This document shows, piece by piece, positions 36,885 through 48,486 of a stretch of DNA of 64,000 nt. The translations under genes and the position numbers were made by a program. Below the pieces are notes generated by a model, which did not search any database, was not told where the DNA came from, and saw only the letters and a list, made by a program, of their open reading frames with translations. The stretch comes from Rosa chinensis (lineage: Eukaryota > Streptophyta > Magnoliopsida > Rosales > Rosaceae). Position 1 is the stretch's first letter. Every line of letters begins with the position of its first letter. Location: the NCBI RefSeq assembly GCF_002994745.2, contig NC_037089.1:78516347-78580346 (forward strand). Direction: 5' to 3'.

Positions 36885-37077
36885 CTCCCCCTTGTGTTGT
36901 CCAAACGCGGTGCTTCTCTCGTTGTCTCATTAAAAAACTTTGCCGAGTAACAAAAACCCAGTGGGACAAAAATAACCTCGGTCGAAGGGGAAAAAGAGCA
37001 CTACACACCCTTCACGATTCGAGACGAACATGTAGACATCTCCCCCTGATGTCTGTGCCTCCCCCTGATGACTACGA

Positions 37078-39351
37078 TCATGGGAGTTCAGATAATTTCC
37101 GCAAGCCAATTCTTGCCACATGTTTCTCGAATGTGGATTTGGGCAATGACTTAGTAAACAAGTCTGCCGCATTGTCCTCAGATCGAACCTGGTTCACTTT
37201 GATCTTGAGGAGCTTCTGTTGTTGCTGATTATAGAAGAATTTGGGCGATATGTGCTTGGTGTTGTCGCCTTTGATATAGCTTTGCTTCATTTGTTCAATG
37301 CAAGCAGCATTATCCTCATAAATGCTCGTTGGCTCATCTGTGGTAGACTTCAAACCACAATTGCTTCGAACATGCGTAACTATGGCTCGAAGCCATATAC
37401 ATTCACGAACTGCTTCGTGAAGAGCAATAATCTCTGCATGATTTGAAGAGGTAGCGACTAAGGTCTGCTTTGTAGACCTCCAAGATATCGCGGTCTTTCC
37501 CATGGTGAAAACATAGCCAGTTTGGGAGCGACCTTTGTGTGGGTCAGAGAGATACCCAGCATCAGCAAAACCTTCTAAAACACTTATATCTTTTTGGGAT
37601 GGGGAGAGGGAACGCAGTCCACCATGTGTGGCGTCCCTGGTACTTGATGGGTCCGAATCCATCTTCTCTCTATAGGGATAGAACAAGCCCATATCGATCG
37701 TACCACTTAGGCATCGAAAGATATCTTTAACACCAGTCCAATGGCGTCGTGTAGGCGCAGAGCTATATCTAGCTAGCAAGTTCACAGCGAATGAGATATC
37801 TAGTCTCGTGCATTGTGCTAAGTACAATAATGCGTCTATTGCACTTAGATAGGGCACTTCTGCCTCTAGCACTTCTTCGTCGTCATCTTTTGGACGGAAT
37901 AGATCCTTCTTTGGATCAAGACTACGGACGATCATTGGGGTGCTTGAAGGCTTAATCTTGTCATTGTTGAAACGCCTAAGCATCTTTTGGGTATAAGCTG
38001 ATTGATGAATCAGGATACCATCTCTACTGTGCTCAAGTTCTAAACCTAGGCAAAACCGTGTTTTCCCAAGATCTTTCATCTCAAACTTGGATTTCAAGTG
38101 TTCAGCGGTTTCCCTTAACTCTTTAAGGGTGCCAATTATGTTCATGTCATCGACATAAACCGCTACTATTGCAAATCCGGAACCTGTCCTTTTTATGAAC
38201 ACATATGGGCATAGTTCGTTGTTGACATATCCATTTCCAATCAAGTAGTCACTTAGACGGTTATACCACATCCGTCCGGATTGTTTTAATCCATATAGTG
38301 AGCGTTTCAATCTAATCGCAAACGCGCTCCGTGGTTTAGAGCCACTTGATTTGGGTAACTGAATTCCATCTGGAATCTTCATGTATATTTCCGTATCTAG
38401 ATCCCCATATAGATACGCAGTAACCACATCCATAAGCTGCATGTTCAGTTTTTCGGAAACTACCAAACTGACAAGGTAGCGGAACGTAATGATGTCCATT
38501 ACAGGAGAACAGGTCTCCTCATAGTCGATTCCAGGGCGTTGTGAGAAGCCTTGCGCCACAAAGCGAGCTTTGTATCTTACAATCTCGTTTTTCTCATTAC
38601 CCATTTGAACTGGTTTGGTATTGGGTGGTATTGGTACAACTTTGCCAAATACCTTTCTTTTCGCTAGAGAATCAAGTTCTGCCTGGATTGCATCTTTCCA
38701 TTTTGGCCAATCAGCTCTACGTTGGCATTCATCGACGGAGCGTGGTTCGATGTCATCGGTCTCAATAATCTCATGCGCCATTGAATACACAAACACATCA
38801 TCAATGATGATGGAGTTTCTTTCCCACGTCCCATGTACACTAGTGTAATTTTCAGAGATCTCTACGTTCTTATGGATAGGTTCTGACATTGAGGCGTCCC
38901 CCAATGATGTCTCTTGGACATAACCATAATCGGGAACATTATCATGGGACGGATTTTGAGTATCGATGATCAAAGGATTTGTCTGTGCCTCATTCGCTTT
39001 CTTTCTAGGGTGAGTATCCTTCGAACCAATTGGTCTACCATGCTTCCTTGCGGGACCTGCGGCCATAGATGCCACATCATTGCCATGATGGGCAATGGCG
39101 CCATCTCCTGATGTCACAGGAGTGGCGTGATGTCTAGTATTTAGGATATTGATCCTTGCAGGCGTATTTAAAGCAGGTATGTGTGATCTAATCACTTTGG
39201 CAACATCAGAAAATGCATCAGGCAGAGTGTCTGCTACGTTCTGGAGCTCGATTATTCTTCGCACTTCAAGTTCGGACTGTGCAGTACGGGGATCGAGATG
39301 AGACATAGTGGGGGACAGACCACGACAATTCCTGTCGTTCCTGTTGAACAT
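37078..39351 (-). CDS. Reverse transcriptase and RNase H of the copia element
   Basis: 757 residues without a stop. RT motifs: QLMDVVTAYLYGDLDTEIYM, RSLYGLKQSGRMWY and the catalytic YVDDMNII. The RNase H part has TGYVFTMGKTAISWRSTKQ, SSNHAEIIALHEA and YEDNAACIE. The first 200 residues are the variable linker after integrase. In an intact element this is the C-terminal part of one polyprotein; here a stop at 39352-39360 separates it from integrase. Confidence 0.95.
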   Translation of the reverse strand: MFNRNDRNCRGLSPTMSHLDPRTAQSELEVRRIIELQNVADTLPDAFSDVAKVIRSHIPALNTPARINILNTRHHATPVTSGDGAIAHHGNDVASMAAGPARKHGRPIGSKDTHPRKKANEAQTNPLIIDTQNPSHDNVPDYGYVQETSLGDASMSEPIHKNVEISENYTSVHGTWERNSIIIDDVFVYSMAHEIIETDDIEPRSVDECQRRADWPKWKDAIQAELDSLAKRKVFGKVVPIPPNTKPVQMGNEKNEIVRYKARFVAQGFSQRPGIDYEETCSPVMDIITFRYLVSLVVSEKLNMQLMDVVTAYLYGDLDTEIYMKIPDGIQLPKSSGSKPRSAFAIRLKRSLYGLKQSGRMWYNRLSDYLIGNGYVNNELCPYVFIKRTGSGFAIVAVYVDDMNIIGTLKELRETAEHLKSKFEMKDLGKTRFCLGLELEHSRDGILIHQSAYTQKMLRRFNNDKIKPSSTPMIVRSLDPKKDLFRPKDDDEEVLEAEVPYLSAIDALLYLAQCTRLDISFAVNLLARYSSAPTRRHWTGVKDIFRCLSGTIDMGLFYPYREKMDSDPSSTRDATHGGLRSLSPSQKDISVLEGFADAGYLSDPHKGRSQTGYVFTMGKTAISWRSTKQTLVATSSNHAEIIALHEAVRECIWLRAIVTHVRSNCGLKSTTDEPTSIYEDNAACIEQMKQSYIKGDNTKHISPKFFYNQQQQKLLKIKVNQVRSEDNAADLFTKSLPKSTFEKHVARIGLRKLSELP

Positions 39352-39359
39352 CTGTGTTC

Positions 39360-40535
39360 TTATCTCCCTAACGAGGGGAAAATTGTCTCATCAAAGTGAC
39401 AATCCGCAAATCTAGGGGTAAAGAGATCACCTGTCAAGGGTTCAAGGTAGCGGACAATGGTTGGAGATTCATAGCCAACATAGATGCACATTCGTCGTTG
39501 TGGACCCATCTTAGTACGCTGTGGCGGCGTAATAGGCACATAGATGGCACACCCAAAAATGCCTAAATGCGGGATATCAGGCTCGTACCCAGTCACTAGC
39601 TGTAACGCAGAGTAAGATTGGGTTGCATTGGGTCGTAGACGAATTAGTGTCGCTGCATTCAATATTGCATATCCCCAAGCAAAAACAGGGAGATAGGTGC
39701 GCATAACCAATGTCCGTGCTATCATCTGTAGTCGTTTGATAGCGGCTTCTGCGAGACCATTTTGGGTATGAACATGGGGAACTGGATGCTCTACATCAAT
39801 CCCTAGTGACATGCAATAGTCATCGAACGTTTTCGATGTAAACTCCCTAGCATTATCAAGTCGAATGGACTTAATAGGATGGTCAGGGTAGTGAGCCCGT
39901 AGACGGATAATCTGGGCGAGGAGTTTAGCATAAGAAGCATTTCGAGTGGACAACAGCGCGACATGTGAGCAGTATGTCGACGCATGAACCAATACCATAA
40001 AATATTTAAAAGGTTTGCATGATGGTTGAATTGGTCCACATATATCTCTTTGGATTCTCTGTAAGAATGGAATGAGTATTTTAGGATCCTTTACATAGGA
40101 CGGTCTTAGTCCTAATTTCCCGAAGGAACAGGCTTTGCAAAATGAGCGAGGGGCCTTAGAAGAAACCAATGAGGATTTGGGCTGGGCCGGAGCGTCTGCG
40201 ACTACATCTCCCATTATGGCTTTAGAGACATGGAAATAAGTTTGTGTGGCGTTATGGCTACTGGGAGGACCAACCATGGCGTCAGGCTCATGGTTGGTGC
40301 CATTTATGGCGTCATCACTAGGGACAAGGGCGGCCTTTGGGCGGCCCAAGACAGCAGCATCGCCAGAAGCTGCAATTTGTGCGGTCTTGCTAAGTCCTGG
40401 AATCAATTTTTGATTCTTTCTTCTTCTCACTCTGAAGAAAGGATGCCCGTGTGAAGTCTTAAGTATACGGAGCATCATATCTCTACCAGGATGTCTTAGT
40501 CGGTCATGCCAAAGCCAATATGTGTCTGAATCCAA
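39360..40535 (-). pseudogene. Integrase of the copia element
   Basis: The GAG-pre-integrase zinc region has HDRLRHPG and CKACSFGKLG. The catalytic core shows RDICGP, LDNAREF and NGLAEAAIKR, giving the D, D, E triad. The segment ends with the copia-type YVGYESPTIVRYLEPLTGD. The open frame is bounded by stops on both sides, so it is a fragment of the former polyprotein. Confidence 0.92.
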
Positions 40536-40601
40536 GAGATCTTCTCTTATGACATTATTGGATTCAATTAGTCGAATTGTAGTGACGTAAAGTCCACTAG
40601 A

Positions 40602-40952
40602 TTAACACATAAGTTTCACTAAGATGCGATTTCGTCCGCAATCATTAGAGGTAATGCAAAGGAATTCTATTCCGTTGTCACTACGTGTTTCCGCATGGAA
40701 TCCGTTGGCTCTTATATCTTTAAAGCTTAATAAGGTTCGATTTGCCTTAGGAGCGTAGAAATCTTCAGTGACTTTAATCAAGGTGCCATTGGGCAAAAGG
40801 AATTGGGTCATTCCATGTCCTTGAACTAAACCTGATGGCCCAGCCATCGTAGTCACAGATGAATATGTAGGCAACATCTCTAAGAATAATTGCCTATGTC
40901 GTAGAATGGTGTGCGTAGTCGCACTATCCGTAAGACATTGAAGTTCATCCAT
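40602..40952 (-). pseudogene. Protease region of the copia element
   Basis: The frame reads CLTDSATTHTIL, the D-S-A form of the copia protease active site, followed by GHGMTQFLLPNGTLIKVTEDFYAP. It lies in the right order between the gag zinc knuckle and integrase, but is separated from both by stop codons. Confidence 0.85.
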
Positions 40953-41315
40953 TCCTAAAAGAAAAACTCATAATTAAAAAAAAGGAGTCATAAAGAAAAG
41001 AACTCAACTTTTATTAATAAGCCAAACGGAATTACATCATCGTTTCTTTAACCAAAGAAAATCTAATCCAATAAACTAGTTAATGCAAAACAATGGTAGT
41101 CGTCTAACTTCTTTCGGTAATTCCAATGTAAATGTGACCAGGTGAGTAGAGAGATGTCGGTAGAGCAAAGCTCGCTTAAGTACCACTTATCTCAAAACTT
41201 TTCTAGACATCACACTTACATTGAGTACGCCTACTTTGAAGAAAGACCAATATCATTGGCATCTACTACAAAAGTAATATGGCAATTGCCTACATCTCTT
41301 GGAAAATAAAAAGAC

Positions 41316-42404
41316 TTAATCAAAATCGCCAGTTTCTGGGTCTTGATCCTTGTAGTGTTCCACCCTTAGATCGAGATCGCCATCTTTATCTTCTTGTTCC
41401 ATGTAATTTGCCTCCCTTGCTTCACGATACATCTTGTATGCGTTTGCAACATTCTGGGTTGCAGTACACTTCCTTGCCCAATGTCCACTTGATCCACATC
41501 GAAGACAAACATCTTTATGGTCAGGCTCCCTTGATCGAGATGCTTTTGGTGCATGATTTGGACGACTATTACTCTTGGTGGCGTCACTACCATAGCCGGA
41601 GGCTCCGCTTCTCTCTCTCTTCACACGTTGACCTCCACGGTTCCATGCATGCCTCTTTTAGCGATTTCCTTTCTCTTTAGGGCGAGAATATGGACCAGAA
41701 CATCCAGAATTGTCCCTACTCTTAGGGTTTCTCTCCTTATGTCCTCCCTTGGGAGCGCGACTATAGTTAGACTCCGGAATAGACTTGGTTCCCACGGGTC
41801 TAGCGTTATAGTTCTTCACAAGTATGTTGTCGTGCTTTTCAGCTATGTTCATAGAACCAATATGCTCATAAAATCTTATGATACGTCCTGCTTTCACATC
41901 AATCTGATAATTCTTTGAAATCATCGGGGCAGAGACGGGGAAGGTAGAGAGAGTCTTCTCGATCAACATCGTATCAGTTATGGTTTGACCACAAAACTCC
42001 ATCAGAGACTTGATACGAAGAGCTTCCGAGTTATAATCAAGCACATACTTGAAATCACAAAAACGGAGGCTATGCCATCACACTTCTAAATCAGGAAGCA
42101 TGGAGTCACGAACGTTGCCAAATCGCTGCTCAAGTTCTACCCATAGCTTTCTTGGGTCTTCCTCATTGAGGTATTCACTTTGGAGCGCGTCATTCATGTG
42201 CCTTGTCATGAGAATGATGGCTTTAGCTTGATTTGCTTCAAAAGCAATAGCTTGTTCAATGGAGAGCACGTTCTGACTAGGCTCTTGGATGGCTTCCAGA
42301 AGTCCATCAGCCTTAAGATGTTGGCGCACATCTCAGACCCACCTATGGTATCCCGTTCCAGTTGTCTCTAGTGGAACAAAGTTCAACTTGTTCAGGTAAC
42401 TCAT
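41316..42404 (-). pseudogene. gag: gag of the copia element (broken)
   Basis: It starts at the ATG at 42404 (MSYLNKLNFVPLETTG) and meets an in-frame stop after about 23 codons. It continues as a UBN2-type gag (42329-42078, then 42044-41658 after a frame change) and ends with the zinc knuckle CLRCGSSGHWARKC at about 41500. Gag forms the particle. The internal stop and two frame changes mean no full protein. Confidence 0.88.
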
Positions 42405-42429
42405 CCTGAAAAACAACACAAGATTAGGG

Positions 42430-43409
42430 TTAGTTTTGGAGCGAAAAAGGCTACCACAAAAAAACTATTAAATTTCTGGGCGTAGTCGCTTCCAAGAAAT
42501 TGGGGATTTTCTGAGCGTAGTCCCTTCCAAGAAAATCCGATTCCAAGAGGGGTTTTGGATTAGATCTAAACAACGATGTATGTGGTCGATCGTTTTTCTT
42601 CTCAACAAACTCTAAGTTTGGAGGACTCTATAAGCTTCAAGCTTGGAGTGAGCACGAACCCCCACAGTTCGGCTATTTGGTATCCCCTATGAAGAAGAAA
42701 GGGGGGTAGAAGAAGGGATGTTGGAAGTCCCCGAGAAAAAGAAGAAGAAATTGAAAAACTTCAAAAACGGGAACTTTTAGAAAAGTTTACCTTGAAAATT
42801 AGCCGGAAAATTTGACCTGAAAAGTCACTGTAGATGGCCAGAAAAAATGGTCACCGGAGGTCGCAGGAAAAGTGGCCGGAAACTGGTGGCCAGTGTTAGG
42901 CAGGGCTGCTGCAGGGGTTATGCGGAGCTGCTGCAGGGCTTGTGCGGAGGCTGTGCTGGGCTGGTAGGCAGGTGCTGCGCAGGAGCTAGGCAGCTGTTAG
43001 CAGATGCAGGCACAGGGGTGCGCAGGTCTCGACATGTGCTCGACAGGTCTCGCAGGCGCTCGGCAGGTGTCGGCAGGGGCTATGCGGAGCTCTCGGCAGA
43101 TGTCGACAGGGGCAGGCACAGGGGTGCGCAGGGCTCTCGGCAGCATTCGGCAGGAGGCTTGCAGGGGCTGTCGGCAGGTCTTGGCAGGTGCAGGCACAGG
43201 ACTCGGCAGATCTCTGCAGCTACTCGGTAGCTGTAGGCAGGGCTCGCAGGGGGCAGGCACAAGGCAAGTGGATTCCGGCCAGTTCCGGTGGTTCCGCTGC
43301 CGGTTCTGGGCTCCTTGGGATTAGGGCTTCGATATGTAGGGTGGTGGTTGCCGGATTTTGAGTTTTACGAAATTAGGGTTTTCAGGGTTAGAGTTTCGTG
43401 CTGATAACG
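42430..43409 (-). repeat. Copia 5' leader with GC-rich CTGC repeats
   Basis: Between the primer-binding site and gag, 42850-43270 is filled with irregular units of GCAGG, CTCGGCAGGT and GGGCAGGCACAGG type (plus-strand reading). The open frames it generates on both strands are repeat artefacts. The contrast with the AT-rich LTRs is strong. Confidence 0.7.
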
Positions 43410-43612
43410 TGTTGTAGAGAAACTGAATTTGAGAGAAATTTGATGTGTATTCTCATTGATAATATGGGCCGCTTTATATAGAGGATTACAATGCATAGAG
43501 TTAGAATCATACAAGGAAATATAATCTCTAGATTTTTCTAATTGAACTCTATTACCACTAGGTCAAGTAACCTAGAGTTTGGATAAAACACAAATAGAGA
43601 TATCCTTAAACA
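43410..43612 (-). repeat. 5' LTR of the copia element
   Basis: 203 bp, same ends as the other LTR. On the minus strand TATATAAA (43473-43480) is the likely TATA box. The primer-binding site follows directly below 43410. TSD ACTTT is at 43613-43617. Confidence 0.96.
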
Positions 43613-44121
43613 ACTTTAAAATATATATTTTATCGAAAATTCATATGATTTAGAAGTGTTATTAGATTGGTTATTTGTCAAACTGCTTGAATTTCGATCA
43701 GATAATAATAAAGTTAGTAGAACATATATAAGGAAGGTTTGGTTTGCGGCGGGCCGGGGCAGACGCTGGTTTATCATCCTCCTTGTTGGTTTATTTGAAT
43801 TCAAAGTTGATGCTGATTAAACTGGAAGTAACAATTAAGTAAAAAAGGAGAAAGATCATATGCGCTAGAAGGTAGTACAAACAGGCTAGTAACTAGCATA
43901 ACACAAGAGCTAGCATGTATAAAACCACTGTGCTTTTCATTCTTATTGATCGAGATCGATTTCTTTGGCACAAGCATGTGTAATTTCAACCCCCATGTCT
44001 TCGCTATGTATAACTGTAAGACAACAAAAATTACATTTACCACATTCTTCCATACTTCCTTAAACAAACTCTCATGCTCTCTCTCACATCACTAACTCAA
44101 AAATTTAATGTGTGTATACAA

Positions 44122-47100
44122 TTAATTTCCAGGATCAATAGGTTTCAAGCATACTTGAACCCCATACTTAGGCTTTATGGTGAGCACAATAACGGGAGCA
44201 TGGCGATAACTTGGCGAAATCGTGAAGCTAAACCGTGAGATTAACATCGCTAATATGATCTTAGCTTCCATAATGGCAAAAGATTGACCAATGCAATTTC
44301 GAGGACCGGCAGCAAAAGGAATGAACCTTCCTGGTGTGAATGACTTGGAAGCAAACCTCTCAGGGTCAAACTCATTTGCATCTTTACCCCATAATTCTTT
44401 ACTGTGGTGAATGGCAAGGACTGGAATCCATACTGATAGCCCCTTTGGAATGTGAAGGTCACCAAGTTTGATGTCTTCGAAAGCCATTCGAGGCAGAACA
44501 GTTGCTGGTGGGTACAGCCTCAGTGATTCATTTATTACCATATTTAACTGCAAAGAAAATATGACCAATGAATCATAAGTCACTATAATATAAAAGGATG
44601 TAATTACAAGCAGGACAAAGCTTATTAAAGCTTTTATGATTACAAGACATGCAAGGCACTGCTAATGCCAATGTCCTTTTGACCAGCTTTTGACCTATTT
44701 GATCTCCATTAAGGCCCTTTAAAAATTCATTTAGTGTACTGCATGGTTTTTTTATTTATTAATTAGGCTTTTACTAAACCACAATATTTAAAACAGAATA
44801 CAGTCCAAGGTCTACTCTATTTTTGATTTAGTTCTCTTTAGAATTAGGAAAAGCTTAAAGCAAAGGCTATAACCTCCAAGTTAGCTTCATCTACTAGCCT
44901 TTGAACAAACAATGATTGACCCATGACCATAATCAAGAGCAACAAACTAGGAGCGCATGAGTTAAAAAGTTTTTAGTCACTCTTACATTACTTTTGAAGC
45001 TCCTTTTAATAGTACCTTTTGCTAATACCCAGGTGAAGAGGTACTGGGGTATAGTAATCTACTTATTTATACTGCTAATCACAAACAGGTATGAAGTCTA
45101 AGTATGTTACTTCCAAACAAGCTACTTCTTCAATTAGTGGCCTAAAGTCTCGAGCTGTGCATTTCTCAATTTAAAAAGTAGGAAAAAAGGACTCAGTGTG
45201 TAGTTTTAGGCTCCTACCAAGTTTTGGAAGCATTGCTTAGTGGCACCTGTCTCTTCCATCACTACCTTAATTTTTGACCGATACCCACTATACCAAACCA
45301 CCCAAAAAAAAAACAAAAAGAAGCAATACATAAGAGCGATGTTATTCAACTCCTAGAAAGTCATTCTCGGGTCATTCGAGTGATTCTACCATAGATTTTT
45401 TTTTTTTTTAAATGTGTAGAGGACCTTTAAAAGTGTGATTAACAAGTACCTACCAAAAAAATCAGGGAATAAAAAAACATATGCACAAAAACTCTTGCTT
45501 ACCATGGCGAGTTTGGATAGATGATCAACAGAGGGAGTTTCACCATTGCACACTTGCTTCACTTCAGCTCGAACCTTTTCTTGCCAAGATGGGTTGCTGG
45601 CTAATAACATGACTGTCCAAGTGAGCAAGAGGGCAGTGGTTTCATGTCCTGCAAAGAAGAATGTCTTGCATTCATCCATGATTAGCTGCAAATTAAAGCT
45701 AAATCCATTCCCTCTCTTTTTCTGCATCTCATTTAGCAACATCCCTAGCAAATCATTCCCATAAGAGTTGTTCCGACCAATCTCCACGCAATCTTTCCGG
45801 CTCTGTATAATTTCCATCAATAGCCTCTCCACCTCCATCTTTAGAGATTTTATTTCCCTATTATATTTACTTGGGAAAAACCTGTAATTAGAAATAATTA
45901 AAATTTTGGTCAAGCAGTTATAGTAACTAACTTGCTTGAAAGTGATTGACAAAGATTCCATGATTTGCAATAAATATTAAAACACAAAATTACCTCCAAA
46001 ATTGGTATTTGGACCTCCCCACTTAATAGACCTCTAACTTATTTTTACAAAATACCAATATGCTATCTACACCTCTCTAATTTTCCCAAAATGCCCATTG
46101 TCCAATAAAATCAATAAAAATCCTTTTTTTTTTAGATTCTATTCATTCCTCCAAAATCGGTAATGGACCTCCTTCAAATTTTGAACAATTCACAATCCTA
46201 TTTTACCTTTGAAAAAAAATAAAAAAATCTCTAGGTGGTAGTCTCTTTCTTTCATATAATTTTGTTGCTTCTATTTTATTTCTTTCATCCATGTGTATTT
46301 TTTAGTCTTTCTTCCAAAATTCTAACTATCATAGTTTGACTTTTGTTTCAGTTTGGTTTATGTTACTGTTATGCTTTCTTGCTTTGTTTTTCTCTTTTTG
46401 ACCTTCTGGCCTTTGTGTACTGCTATTGTATTACAACAACAACAACAAAAGTCTACCATGCTATCAAGTCTATGAAACTATAGTACAAGAGAATTGAAGT
46501 GAAAACAAAGAAATCTAACAATAAGATATTTAGATAGAATTGAAGTGAAAACAAAGAAATCCAACATCGAAAAGCCTACAATTATAGAAGAGTAATCAAA
46601 TAAAAGGCCATTCAAAGTAAAATCAAACACAATTACATCCTAGACTCTCTAAGGACAAATACTAATCATTCTTCCCAATGACCTGCATAAAAAAACATGG
46701 TGCCAAATCGAACCATTTAATCAAACCAAGAACCAAAATTCCAAGTTTATAAAGTGGATGCTTCTAGTTTTGAGTACAGTAGTACTAATCGAGAACATCA
46801 TACCATGTAATCAAGATGCAAAACCAAAATTTCAATTTTCTCAAGTGGATGCTTCTATGTTTTAGTAGTACTAATCAAGAAACCAGAGTGTTAGACATTG
46901 GTGCGATACAATGGTCAGTGATTTTAGAGTTTATGTTGGAGGAGAAGGTTTTCTCCAAGTTGAAAACTACTAGAGATAAGAAGAGGTTTTTTTTTTTTTT
47001 TTCTCTTTTATGTTCTTATTGGTAATTTGACTTAAGTTGACAAAGTCAACTATTACTTGGAAAAAGATAGAAGTCCAAATACTAATTTTGAAGGTATGAA

Positions 47101-48354
47101 TAGAAGCTCCCAATTAGTTATTGTAAAAAACAGAATCTAGTAAAACAATTGGAATCAAGAAAATGCTACCACGTCAAAAATCTTTTTGGCTTTTTAATCA
47201 AAGCAAATCCAGAAATAAATGCATATTTCTCAGAAGAAAAAAAAGAGAGAGAGAAAGAAATGGATATTATTACTTTACTTACCGGCTTCCGGGAACGCAA
47301 AGGTGCTTGCTTGCTTGGGCGCATTGTTTCTGCAAAAGGGTGAGTAGCCGGAAAATCTGTTTTCCCTTCTCATAGCTGCTGTCGAACTCCGTCCGGGAAA
47401 TTATGTCGGCGGTGAGTCTTGTCATGTACTCGCTTATCTCGAACTCACCTTGCCCGGAATCCATCTCAGTTTGTAGTGAATGGAGCATCTTCTTAGTGCA
47501 TTCCACCATGTATCCCGCATAGCTCTAAACATCAAATCAAAATAAGCCAACCATCAATTTCTAACATTCTTTTCATATCAAACACCTAGCAATAATCAAA
47601 TTAGTGAATTAAGGTGGCGGTTTGACCATATTTATGTTTTTTTTTTCTTATTACATATAAAAACCTTGAATCTCTGACCTATCTTAATCTTAACTAATTT
47701 CCGGCCCTCCTCATCACTAATATTAACTATACGCATATACCTTGAGTTTATCTCCCATGAATGCGGGTGCAACGATGTGACGCTGGTGATACCAGTCGTC
47801 ACCGTTAGCCATTAGTAACCCCCGGCCAATAAAATGCTTAGAGCCTTGTTGTTGCAGCCATGATTTTCCAGATATGGTGCTGTACTTGGACAGAAGCTCC
47901 TTGATCAATTCAGTCTCCGTCAAACACATCCGGGGCTCAATTCCATTCCAATATATGAATCGTTTCCCTATAAAGAATGGAGCAAAACTAATTAGTTAAC
48001 ACATCAATCAAATAATTAATTGAAAGTACTAGGCATTACTTAATGGTAAATAAATTGAATTAAATTATTCAGACCATATATTTTAGACCAGGCAAGATAA
48101 TGGGGCAACAAGCGGCCAACAATGTCATGATCGATGGTATGCATGTCTTGAGAAGTGGACTTGGAGACAAGGGAGGCCATGTCGAGGATGTTTCCGATCA
48201 GAAACCGGGGTTTCGGGCCACGCACTCCTTGCTTCTCCATGATCTTCTTGATGCGTCTCGGTGTTAACCAGTAACATGAGAGAGTGTCGTAAGCAATTCT
48301 TACCAGTAAACCAAGGAATATCACCAACAGAATTGTTAGCGCCACCGCGGCCAT
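44122..48354 (-). CDS. CYP735A: Cytokinin trans-hydroxylase, cytochrome P450 CYP735A
   Basis: Five exons join in phase: 48354-48075, 47967-47741, 47524-47283, 45881-45503 and 44547-44122, all GT-AG, giving 517 residues, the usual length. The protein has an N-terminal membrane anchor (about residues 3-20), LTPRRIKKIMEKQG, the I-helix oxygen-binding AGHETT (327-332), the K-helix ESLR (383-386) and the heme-binding FAAGPRNCIGQ (454-464, Cys 461). Overall it reads like CYP735A, the ER enzyme that hydroxylates isopentenyladenine nucleotides to trans-zeatin forms. The ATG at 48354 has a good context (A at -3, G at +4); the open frame upstream to 48399 begins with TTG only. No defect was seen. Copy number (A1 or A2) cannot be told. 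Confidence 0.95.
45991..47098. mobile_element. TIR element inside intron 3 of CYP735A
   Basis: The left end TTACCTCCAAAATTGGTATT and the right end (complement of AATACTAATTTTGAAGGTA) form imperfect inverted repeats of about 30 bp. It fills most of the 1.4-kb intron and is non-coding. Similar termini occur in the element at 51324-53289. The exon borders are not touched. Confidence 0.6.
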
Positions 48355-48462
48355 GCTGATTATATGGTAGTGATGTACAATAAACCAACCAACCAACAAG
48401 CAGGAACTGTTTCTCTCTCAGATCGAGTGTGCTGGTTGAGTGAAACTAGTAGCGAGAGGCTG

Positions 48463-48470
48463 CTTTTATA
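48463..48470 (-). promoter_or_regulatory. TATA box of CYP735A
   Basis: TATAAAAG on the minus strand, 109 bp before the ATG, with a normal distance for a start of transcription near 48435. The transposon edge at 48487 is only 17 bp upstream of it. Confidence 0.7.
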
Positions 48471-48486
48471 ATGGCTGATTAATAAT

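Larger units (their letters stand above)
36682..43612 (-). mobile_element. Complete Ty1/copia LTR retrotransposon
   Basis: 203-bp LTRs at 36682-36884 and 43410-43612 differ at about 11 positions by eye. Flanks are ACTTT at 36677-36681 and 43613-43617. On the minus strand the order is LTR, primer-binding site (CGTTATCAGCACGA), long GC-rich leader, gag, protease, integrase, reverse transcriptase, RNase H, purine tract (AAGGGGGAG), LTR. Integrase before RT is diagnostic for copia. The RT/RNase H part is a long uninterrupted frame, but gag has a stop and frame breaks, so mobility would need help. It lies about 510 bp beyond the stop codon of CYP735A. Confidence 0.97.

Noticed and set aside
42847..43324. 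Overlapping GC-rich open frames on both strands
   Set aside because: They come from the repetitive leader of the copia element and have no domain.
48355..48399. Upstream extension of the CYP735A open frame
   Set aside because: The frame begins with TTG, not ATG; the ATG at 48354 has better context and gives the family's usual N-terminus.
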